Assembly (NCBI GenBank): GCA_027310325.1
Contig: DAIDBB010000013.1
Span: 1-6,765, forward strand
Direction: 5' to 3'
DNA length: 6,765 nt
From: a bacterium
GTDB taxonomy: Bacteria; Desulfobacterota; GWC2-55-46
The notes below the pieces were generated by a model, which was given only the letters and a program-made list of their open reading frames with translations, did not search any database and was not told the DNA's origin. This document shows positions 1 to 6,202 of the stretch, piece by piece. The position numbers and the translations under genes were made by a program. How positions within the stretch are numbered: position 1 is the stretch's first letter; every line of letters begins with the position of its first letter.

Positions 1-630
1 GATCTTGACCCTCGATACGAGAGCCTCCTGGATTATCCTGGGAGGCGAGAGTATCGAGTAGAGTATGCCGTCGCGCCTGAAGCGGACCTCTATCGCGCGC
101 TCAAAGGGCTCTATGTGGATGTCGCTCGCCCTTTCCTTCACCGCCTGGAAAAGAAGCGAGTTCAAAAGCCTTATTATCGGCGCCTCGTCAGCGAGGTCGA
201 GGAGGTCCTTGGGCTCGTCCCATTGATGCGCTATCGTCTCAAGGCTCTCCCCGCTGAGCTCGCTTATGACCTCCTCGGCGGACCCCGATAGCCTTTCATA
301 GAACCTGTGGATCGCTCCCAGCACCTCTTTTGCCGGGACCATGACCGGCTGAACGGGCAAACCTACGATCCTTCTTATGTCATCGAGGGCAAACAGGTTT
401 TTAGGGTCAGCTACGGCAACAAGGAGAGCGCCGTCTTTTTTATTTAGCGGGAATACGAGGTTTTTCTTCACGAAAGCAAGGGGGAGCTTTTCAAGAAATT
501 CAAGCCCCACGTCGCCGTCTTCTATCTTGTCCATGGAGCCGGAGGAACCGCCGCCCCCTGCCCCGCTCGATCCGCCCCCTGGAACCTCCGGGGCAGCCTT
601 TCTGAATCCGGATATATCCATCTCAAGCAC
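1..630 (-). CDS. gspE: Type II secretion ATPase GspE, N-terminal part (3' end outside window)
   Basis: GspE is the cytoplasmic hexameric ATPase that powers pseudopilus assembly while docked on GspL. The frame is open from the start to the window edge, giving 210 residues of an expected 500-570. Order seen: a short tail, a Gly/Ser-rich stretch (18-32), an N1-type GspL-binding/MshEN-like domain (about 42-112, GLEFLEKLPLAFVKKNLVFP, VAVADPKNLFALDDI), a linker, then the start of the N2 domain (about 147 on) with the hallmark EAPIIRLLNSLLFQA, ERASDIHIEP and VRFRRDGIL. Walker A, Walker B, the Asp and His boxes and the tetracysteine metal site would lie beyond position 1, so catalysis cannot be judged here. 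An in-frame TAA at 645-643 bounds the start. I prefer the GTG at 630 because AAGGA lies nine bases before it; the ATG at 621 is the alternative and removes three residues. gspD ends 25 bases upstream. Confidence 0.95.
   Translation of the reverse strand, partial: MLEMDISGFRKAAPEVPGGGSSGAGGGGSSGSMDKIEDGDVGLEFLEKLPLAFVKKNLVFPLNKKDGALLVAVADPKNLFALDDIRRIVGLPVQPVMVPAKEVLGAIHRFYERLSGSAEEVISELSGESLETIAHQWDEPKDLLDLADEAPIIRLLNSLLFQAVKERASDIHIEPFERAIEVRFRRDGILYSILSPPRIIQEALVSRVKI
11..58. repeat. Imperfect inverted repeat within gspE
   Basis: The arms CTCGATAC (11-18) and GTATCGAG (51-58) are perfect reverse complements. In the same register CCTCC (24-28) pairs with GGAGG (41-45). A five-by-five mismatch separates the two stems, and 12 bases remain in the loop. 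The repeat lies wholly within gspE codons after the RFRRDG motif. It could be chance arising from the codons used; no function is assigned. Confidence 0.4.
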
Positions 631-639
631 CCTATTATT

Positions 640-644
640 TCCTT
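640..644 (-). promoter_or_regulatory. Ribosome binding site deciding the gspE start
   Basis: AAGGA on the minus strand lies nine bases before the GTG at 630 but 18 bases before the ATG at 621. The spacing matches gspD and gspL, so it favours the GTG. A weaker AGGG eight bases before the ATG at 621 keeps that start possible. Confidence 0.5.
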
Positions 645-655
645 ACTCTAAACGC

Positions 656-2638
656 CTACCTTTTTTCTTTCTCTATCTGAAGGGAGTTTTTCTCGAACTC
701 TTCCTTCTTCCTTTCCCTAAGTTCCTCGAGGTTCTGGAAGTCCTTTACTATGGTGGGGGTGAGATACACGAGCACGTTGGTCTTCATATTCTCATTCCTG
801 GTCGACTTGAAAAGCCATCCCAGAAGCGGAATGTCCCCGAGGAACGGCACCTTTGTGACGTTCCTCGTCTCTTTGTTCTGGATAAGCCCGCCGATGACGA
901 CCGTCTGTCTGTCCCTTACAACGACGGAGGTCTGCGCCGACCTCTTGGTGGTGATTATGTCGGTTGCCGTAACGCCCGTGGTTGAAGTAGGCGCCAGGGC
1001 CGATATCTCCTGATATATGTCGAGCTTTATATAATCGCCCTCGCTTATCTGCGGTTTGATCCTTAATGTTATGCCCACGTCCTTTCTCTCTATCGATTGC
1101 ACCGGCGGGGCCCCCAGTGTAGTCGAGGCCTGGAACTTGCTGAGGAACGGCACGTTCTCGCCGACCATGATCTCGGCCTCCTTGTTGTCGCTCGTGAGTA
1201 TATGAGGCGTTGAAAGCACGTTGACGGCGTCCCTGAACTCGGCCAGGTTGAAGAGGGCCGCGAAGCCCGGCACGTTAAGTGCGGTAGTCGTCCCGTCGGG
1301 CCTCGTTACAGGGACGTTAAGGAAGTTCGCCACACCCCCCAATGAGAAACCGGTCATGCCGGAGACTATGTTCTGGATCGCCGTGGCGTCGATGGTCCCG
1401 ACCCCGCCTATGAAAAGGGGCTTTCCATTCGACGTCGCGGCCGCGCGCCAGTTCGCCCCGAGACTCAGGGTCTTGTCTATCGACACCTCGGCTATCATAG
1501 CCTCTACGAACACCTGGCGAGGACGCCTGTCGAGCTTTTTGATGACCTGGACGATGTTCTGATAATCCTCCGGGGAGGCCATTATGATGAGCGAATTGGA
1601 CGCCTTATCAGGGGTAATCGCTATCCTTCCCGCAAACTCGGCGATCGGAGGGGCTCCACCTGGAGCTCCGGTTGGCGGCGCGGCCGGACCTGCCGGCTTT
1701 ACGATGCCTTCGAGCACCTTCGCTATCTCGGAGGCCTCGGCGTTCTCCAGGTAGTATACGTTTATGCGAGAGCTCGCCTCAGGCGGCGCGACGTCAAGTA
1801 TGCCGATCAGCCTCTTGTACTCGGCGTTTTCCTCGGGCGAGCCGAAAAGTATGAGGGCATTGAGCCTTTTATCGGCAACAGGACCCACCCCTTCCCCGAC
1901 AGCGGGAGGCTGGGGGGTCATCTTAGTCATCGACTGGCGGGAGCCCGGCCTTATCTGCCTCAATGTCTGGGCGATGGCCTCTGCCTGTCCGTTCCTGAGG
2001 TACACGACCTCGGGGGTATAACCGCGGGGCTCGACGTCGACCATCTGCAGGATGTTAAGTATCTTATCGACATTAAGGGCGCTGTCTATGACAAGGAGCG
2101 AGTTTCCCCTGCCGAATGCCGCGACATAGCCTTCCTTGGAAATAAGAGGCTGTATCATCGGCAAAACGTCCTGGCTCTGAATGAACGTGAGGGGTACGAG
2201 ACGCGCTATATAAGTATCATTGACCCTGAAACCGTTGCTTGTGACCTTCATCGGGTCCTGCTTTATGCCGCCCGCGGGCACTATCTTGTAGGCCGTTCCC
2301 GTAAAAACGGTGGAATAACCCTTGAGTTCAAGCACAGAGGTAAAAAGATCGAAGGCCTCATCTATGTCTATTTTTGTAGGCGCCACTATGGTGACTTTAC
2401 CGGTCACACGGTCGTCGTAGATGAAGTTCTTTCCCGTAATCTTGCTTATGAAATTGGCTACGGTCGTGATGTCAACATCGACGAAGTTGAGCTGTATCTT
2501 CCCTTCCTTTTTTACGGGCGAATTTTCCTGCGCGTGCGTCGCGGCTGGATGCCTCAAATGGAGGGCAAACAAAAGGACGAGACACAGAATGATGTAGAGA
2601 CTTCTATTCGCTGGGCACCTCCCTGACAAACCAGTCAT
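656..2638 (-). CDS. gspD: Type II secretion outer-membrane secretin GspD
   Basis: GspD forms the multimeric outer-membrane channel through which folded proteins leave the periplasm. The 660-residue product begins with a signal peptide: a basic N-terminus, hydrophobic core SLYIILCLVLLFALHL, and likely signal peptidase I cleavage after ATHA (36/37). Then come N0 (about 46-121, QLNFVDVDITTVANFISKI), N1 (about 145-203), N2 (about 209-283), N3 (about 290-371) and the secretin domain (about 375-632). Signature motifs are VNVLSTPHILTSDNKEAEI with VGENVPF (472-498), VVVRDRQTVVIGGLI (572-586) and KVPFLGDIPLLGWLF (596-610). Pro/Ala/Gly-rich insertions sit in N2 (241-253) and N3 (314-333). The protein ends in a very charged tail (633-660), with no recognisable pilotin-binding S-domain. 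The mature part has no cysteine. The length is typical. The ATG at 2638 has AAGG nine bases upstream, within the end of gspC. gspE follows after 25 bases. Confidence 0.97.
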   Translation of the reverse strand: MTGLSGRCPANRSLYIILCLVLLFALHLRHPAATHAQENSPVKKEGKIQLNFVDVDITTVANFISKITGKNFIYDDRVTGKVTIVAPTKIDIDEAFDLFTSVLELKGYSTVFTGTAYKIVPAGGIKQDPMKVTSNGFRVNDTYIARLVPLTFIQSQDVLPMIQPLISKEGYVAAFGRGNSLLVIDSALNVDKILNILQMVDVEPRGYTPEVVYLRNGQAEAIAQTLRQIRPGSRQSMTKMTPQPPAVGEGVGPVADKRLNALILFGSPEENAEYKRLIGILDVAPPEASSRINVYYLENAEASEIAKVLEGIVKPAGPAAPPTGAPGGAPPIAEFAGRIAITPDKASNSLIIMASPEDYQNIVQVIKKLDRRPRQVFVEAMIAEVSIDKTLSLGANWRAAATSNGKPLFIGGVGTIDATAIQNIVSGMTGFSLGGVANFLNVPVTRPDGTTTALNVPGFAALFNLAEFRDAVNVLSTPHILTSDNKEAEIMVGENVPFLSKFQASTTLGAPPVQSIERKDVGITLRIKPQISEGDYIKLDIYQEISALAPTSTTGVTATDIITTKRSAQTSVVVRDRQTVVIGGLIQNKETRNVTKVPFLGDIPLLGWLFKSTRNENMKTNVLVYLTPTIVKDFQNLEELRERKKEEFEKNSLQIEKEKR

Positions 2639-2644
2639 AATGGA

Positions 2645-3514
2645 TTACCTTATCTGATAATTTAATTTCGTAGGCTGACCGTTTCTTATGACATCCAGCG
2701 AGATCCTGCTTTCTCCGCGCAGGCCCGTGAGGAGTTGAACGCCTTTTTCCGGCGAATCGATGCTGTAATCGTTCACTTTGACAAGGATATCGCCGTTTTT
2801 GAGGCCGATGAGGTTAAAGACCCCATCGGACTTGATTTCGCTGACGCGGAACCCGGTGACCTTCCCATTGTCAATATAAGGCAGAAGTCTGGCATCTGTC
2901 AACACCTTACCCATATCATTCAAGACGTTATTGAGAGCCCGCTGGTCTATTACCCACTCGGAGCCTGACTTGCGGGAAACGCCCGAAAACCTCCCCGAAG
3001 GAGATGCCGGCGTAGCCTCCGGGCTTCCCGCTCCCGGCGGTTTATCCTGAGGCAGATAAAACGTAAGCATGCGCCCGTTGGCGTCGACCGTTGCCCTGTT
3101 GGGCTCTATGCTCCTTAAAACCCCAAGGTCAAAGACCCTGTCGCCGATCCTCGAGATTTCCTGCTTCTTCGACTGAGTCGCCTGGAAGACGGCATAACTC
3201 ATGCCAGACCTCCCGACGACCGTGCCCAGAAGGGATATATCCCCTACCGATGGGGCGGCCTCTCCGCCGGACTCCGCAACGGAGACAAGGTTTATATCCG
3301 CCTTCCCGAAAAGCCCGCCCCCTATCGACCTGTACCTGGCAAGGCCCGCAGGAGGTTGCGCCTTCGCCGCCGCCCCTGTAACGCCCCTCTCATCCCCGGC
3401 AAGGGGCCTGTATTTCCATACGATATATTCACGGGCGAGAAGCGCGGATACGGCAAAGATGCCGACGCCCAGAATAACATTTGCGGTCCTGAAAACGTTC
3501 GATCTCATTATCAT
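2645..3514 (-). CDS. gspC: Type II secretion protein GspC (HR and PDZ domains)
   Basis: GspC links the inner-membrane platform to the secretin by binding the GspD N0 domain in the periplasm, and it helps select substrates. The 289-residue product has a short cytoplasmic tail, a membrane helix at about 10-30, a flexible Ala/Gly/Pro linker (about 38-60), the HR (homology region) domain at about 90-155 (ISLLGTVVG, YAVFQ, IGDRV, LRSIEPNRATV, LTFYL), a second Pro/Ser-rich linker (about 157-180), and a C-terminal PDZ domain at about 195-289 (GFRVSEIKSDGVFNLIGLKN, GDILVKVNDYSI, ISLDVIRNG). Some GspC proteins carry a coiled coil instead of PDZ; this is the PDZ type. In-frame ATG codons lie at 3514 and 3508. 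The second has a slightly better purine match (GGGA, five bases upstream) and would remove two residues. gspN ends seven bases upstream and gspD starts six bases downstream. Confidence 0.93.
   Translation of the reverse strand: MIMRSNVFRTANVILGVGIFAVSALLAREYIVWKYRPLAGDERGVTGAAAKAQPPAGLARYRSIGGGLFGKADINLVSVAESGGEAAPSVGDISLLGTVVGRSGMSYAVFQATQSKKQEISRIGDRVFDLGVLRSIEPNRATVDANGRMLTFYLPQDKPPGAGSPEATPASPSGRFSGVSRKSGSEWVIDQRALNNVLNDMGKVLTDARLLPYIDNGKVTGFRVSEIKSDGVFNLIGLKNGDILVKVNDYSIDSPEKGVQLLTGLRGESRISLDVIRNGQPTKLNYQIR
2648..2651 (-). promoter_or_regulatory. Ribosome binding site of gspD, inside the end of gspC
   Basis: AAGG on the minus strand ends nine bases before the gspD ATG at 2638. It overlaps the final Arg codon of gspC, so ribosomes terminating on gspC would cover it; this suggests coupling of the two interacting partners. 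Confidence 0.55.
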
Positions 3515-3521
3515 CCCATCA

Positions 3522-4358
3522 TTAAGGCGTCACCGCCACGCTCGCCAGGTCACCCTTAAGCCTCATCGAATAGAACCGCGAGGACTTCTTGTACTGGGAG
3601 AAGAGCCCGAGTATTCCCTGGTCGTCTTTTGGAATGACCTCAAGCGTAAGGTCTATCCGGCTTTTCGACAGGATCCTATCCGGGAATACGTCGCCGTAAA
3701 GTTTCAATTTCAGGGCCTTCCCGTCTACCCAGAGGCTTTTGATCGTTGCCTTGCAGCTCCTGGAGTCGAGGGCAAGCGTTATGTCGGCCTTATCCTTCAA
3801 AAGGAGGTTTATGCCGGCGGCGGAAACTCCGTTAAGGTCCACCCCCGCGCCCCCGGCGTTTATCGACCCGTCAGCGCATCCGCCGTTTACAAGAGTAAAG
3901 GCCGAATCTCCCGAAAGGACCCCGGAGCCTTTAAGCCCTGCCTGCCTCAGGACCGGTATCGACGCTACGGCAACGTTACGCGCCTCGGTATCTACGGCGA
4001 CCGCCCTCCATCCGACCGTCACAACGGACCTTATCTCGCCATCTCCGACGGCGCCTTTGATAACAAGCCTGGCCCTGCCGATAATTAGATACAACGGGTT
4101 AAGGCTTACATCGAGCCTGTCGAAATTGACAAGCTCCCCGCTTTCTCCGGGAGGAAATATCTTGACGCCTTCCGCCTCAAAGCCGAAAGGAAGCTTCTTT
4201 CGAAAACCGTCGGCGCTGAAAGTTAGCGAGACGTTATTTTCCATCTGTCTTCTTACGACCCCCTCGATGAAGTCGTCGGGTATCAGCGCGGCGACCACCA
4301 CCACGAATATCAATATGGCCGCTATTCCGGCCAAAACCGATAGAAGGACCCTATTCAT
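3522..4358 (-). CDS. gspN: Type II secretion protein GspN (divergent)
   Basis: This is a probable GspN, an accessory inner-membrane T2SS protein that is absent from many systems; its exact role is poorly defined. The 278-residue product has an N-terminal membrane helix at about 5-26 (LLSVLAGIAAILIFVVVVAA) and an extended periplasmic region rich in short hydrophobic strands. That region includes FSADGFRKKLPFGFEAEGVK and LDVSLNPLYLIIGRARLVIKG, the repeated layer-like strand pattern seen in GspN and AsmA-like proteins of Desulfobacterota. Two cysteines, C161 and C202, are the only ones. No strong ribosome site precedes the ATG at 4358. The start overlaps the end of gspM by eight bases, so translation probably depends on gspM. 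gspC begins seven bases downstream. The family call rests on the strand pattern and on the position after gspM; sequence alone is weaker than for the neighbouring genes. Confidence 0.8.
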   Translation of the reverse strand: MNRVLLSVLAGIAAILIFVVVVAALIPDDFIEGVVRRQMENNVSLTFSADGFRKKLPFGFEAEGVKIFPPGESGELVNFDRLDVSLNPLYLIIGRARLVIKGAVGDGEIRSVVTVGWRAVAVDTEARNVAVASIPVLRQAGLKGSGVLSGDSAFTLVNGGCADGSINAGGAGVDLNGVSAAGINLLLKDKADITLALDSRSCKATIKSLWVDGKALKLKLYGDVFPDRILSKSRIDLTLEVIPKDDQGILGLFSQYKKSSRFYSMRLKGDLASVAVTP

Positions 4359-4887
4359 GCCTGGAAACCAACACCACCTGTGCAGTTACATCGTAGATAT
4401 CCGGATTATCAAAGCGCGACTTCATCGAAAAGTCCTTTATTATGAGGAGGTTCTTATAGTCTTCTATCCCGTAGACGAAATTTACGAGCTGATTTAACGT
4501 TATGCCCTCTACCTTGACCTCGACCCCGTTCTTGACGTATCCCTTGAGCGCCTTGTCCTCAAAAGGTTTAAACGAGCTTATATTGGACTTTATCCCTATG
4601 CTTCTGCCTATCTCCCCTATTATCGTCACAGGCGAAACCCCTGACGGCGGCATGAGAAGCTTTTTTTCAAGGGGAGCGACCTCGGCGCTTTCCTTTACAT
4701 ACTCCTCTTTTTGCGCGTAAAAAGCCTTGAGCGCCGCCTTCCTGGCATGGGCGCGTTTTTCGACCCTGCCGACGATTGCGTTGGTGGCCAGGATAAAGAC
4801 GAGAGCGACGAAGACGGTCGCGGCCCCTTTAAGATAGACAAGCGTTATGCCCTGCAGTTTATTTTTAAGCTCTTCAATCTCCATCAT
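4351..4887 (-). CDS. gspM: Type II secretion inner-membrane platform protein GspM
   Basis: GspM is a small bitopic inner-membrane protein that binds and stabilises GspL in the T2SS platform. The 178-residue product fits: a short cytoplasmic N-terminus, one membrane helix at about residues 18-40 (ending FVALVFILATNAIVG), a charged helical stretch likely to be coiled coil (about 42-78, with several Lys, Glu and Arg), and a ferredoxin-like C-terminal fold at about 84-175. The last part has the typical VEVKVEGITLNQLVNFVYGI strand-helix pattern. Overall sequence conservation in this family is low, so the assignment rests on topology and on position between gspL and gspN. The start is either the ATG at 4887 or the adjacent ATG at 4884; AGG upstream is six and nine bases away respectively, and the nine-base option matches other genes here. 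The stop lies inside the start region of gspN (ATGAATAG), pointing to coupled translation. Confidence 0.88.
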   Translation of the reverse strand: MMEIEELKNKLQGITLVYLKGAATVFVALVFILATNAIVGRVEKRAHARKAALKAFYAQKEEYVKESAEVAPLEKKLLMPPSGVSPVTIIGEIGRSIGIKSNISSFKPFEDKALKGYVKNGVEVKVEGITLNQLVNFVYGIEDYKNLLIIKDFSMKSRFDNPDIYDVTAQVVLVSRHE

Positions 4888-4894
4888 AATGCAC

Positions 4895-6202
4895 CTAAGG
4901 CCTTTCCGGTATCGACGCGGAAAGGCTGAAACTCGCCCCTCCGCCCGCGCGCGCCTTTACATCAGTCAGGGTTATGTCCTTGAAGTAAGGGAGTCTTGAG
5001 ACCGCGTCCCTGAAACTATTGGCGCCTTCGAAAGAGCCCGCGTACCCGTTGGCGACGAGCCTGCCGGCCTCAATGCGTAAGCTGTATATACGCGTCCCGC
5101 CGTCATTCCGGTTTACGGCCTCGGAGAGCTCGGCCATGATATCGTCAGGGTTCACACTGCCCTTTAATACGCCCTTCTCGTCCTTTAGGGTCTTAAGCTT
5201 GGCTTCCAATTGAAGCGTCGCGTCTACCACCCTATCACCCTGGAATAGATCGCGGTAAGCGCCCTCGAGCTTTTTATTCGATTGGACAAGGGAAGCGCTT
5301 GCGATAGAATACCTTAAGTATGAATACCCCACCCAGAGGACCAGGAGGACCACGAGAAGCGCCGCCGCCCTTTTTAACCCCTTTTCCGCGGCCCTTATCT
5401 CCTTACCGTCCGCGAACTCTCCGTGCCTGAAGTTTACAGCGTCATTTAACTGACCTTCCTTGAAGTGCCTGGCAAGGGCCAGAATTCCAGACTTTCCTTC
5501 GGCGTATTCGTTCAACACCTCCGAGTCCTTGCCGAGATCCTTAAGTAGCCTTGCCGCTTCCGCGGTCGCGTAGAACTTTCCGACAACGACGCCGTCTTCT
5601 TCGAGGGCGCGGAGCGCGAACGAAAGGTCCACGCCCCCTGATATCCCCTTGAAGAAACGCGGTTTGCCGCCCTTCACCACCGTAACCGAGTTAGCGTCTA
5701 CGAACGCCGAGACCTCGGGGGCGTCAAACCTTTTTAATAAGATATGTTTGGAAAAGAGGCTCGATGTGACCCAGAAAGGGTCCGCGCCGCGCCCTTTAAG
5801 AAATTCGAGCCACTCGGACATCAAAGCCTTTTCGACCGCGGCCGCGAGCACACGGCCATCCGCAAGGGGCATGGCGCACAAGGTAAGCTCCTCGACGTTC
5901 TTAACGAAAACGTCACGCGCCTCGAACGGTAGTATTTCTTCGAGCTTTTTCCTGTCCGAAAAGGGGAGTTCCATGATCCTCAGGCTTACGAGATTTGCCG
6001 GAAGGCCCGCGATAACGCGCGAAAAATCCGTTATCCCTTTAGACCTCATGGCGTCAAAGACCTCTGCGACGGCCTTCTTCATGTCGCCATTGGCCGGGCC
6101 TGGAAAATACTCGACCATCTCAAGAGACCTCCCCCTGTCGCTGAAAACCCCGGCGTTGACCGAAGATGGATTGAAATCGAGTATTATGACCGTTTTCGCC
6201 AT
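4895..6202 (-). CDS. gspL: Type II secretion inner-membrane platform protein GspL
   Basis: GspL recruits the ATPase GspE to the inner membrane and couples it to GspM and the pseudopilus. The 435-residue product has a cytoplasmic actin-like (PilM-type) domain at about residues 4-245. This includes VIILDFNPSSVNAGVF near the N-terminus and the typical VIAGLPANLVSLRIMELPF followed by KKLEEILPFEARD. A juxtamembrane NFRHGEF motif (257-263) matches the family's usual NLRQGEF-like element. One membrane helix follows at about 279-298, then a short helical stretch (about 303-345) and a ferredoxin-like periplasmic domain (about 350-435). I chose the ATG at 6202, which overlaps the gspK TAA by one base and has GGAG nine bases upstream. 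A TTG at 6217 is possible but would place the ribosome site inside the gene. Its length is close to the usual 400 or so residues. gspM follows after 7 bases, as expected for partners. Confidence 0.95.
   Translation of the reverse strand: MAKTVIILDFNPSSVNAGVFSDRGRSLEMVEYFPGPANGDMKKAVAEVFDAMRSKGITDFSRVIAGLPANLVSLRIMELPFSDRKKLEEILPFEARDVFVKNVEELTLCAMPLADGRVLAAAVEKALMSEWLEFLKGRGADPFWVTSSLFSKHILLKRFDAPEVSAFVDANSVTVVKGGKPRFFKGISGGVDLSFALRALEEDGVVVGKFYATAEAARLLKDLGKDSEVLNEYAEGKSGILALARHFKEGQLNDAVNFRHGEFADGKEIRAAEKGLKRAAALLVVLLVLWVGYSYLRYSIASASLVQSNKKLEGAYRDLFQGDRVVDATLQLEAKLKTLKDEKGVLKGSVNPDDIMAELSEAVNRNDGGTRIYSLRIEAGRLVANGYAGSFEGANSFRDAVSRLPYFKDITLTDVKARAGGGASFSLSASIPERP

Noticed and set aside
631..655. 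Terminator or promoter in the gspD-gspE gap
   Set aside because: There are only 25 bases, with no stem, no T-run and no convincing -35/-10 pair; it holds just the gspE ribosome site.
377..985. Plus-strand open frame of 202 codons opposite gspD and gspE
   Set aside because: It is antisense to conserved secretin and ATPase sequence and spans their gap; its low-complexity Pro-rich run is the reverse reading of the gspE Gly/Ser codons.
1653..1666. Palindrome GCTCCA-CC-TGGAGC in gspD as a possible operator or terminator
   Set aside because: It sits inside the codons of the Pro/Gly-rich N3 loop, its two-base loop cannot form a hairpin without opening, and no T-run follows; repetitive GC-rich codons explain it.
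3201..4088. Plus-strand open frame of 295 codons opposite gspN and gspC
   Set aside because: It lies fully antisense to two convincing genes, crosses their junction, is Pro/Arg/Gly-rich with no recognisable domain, and has no clear ribosome site.
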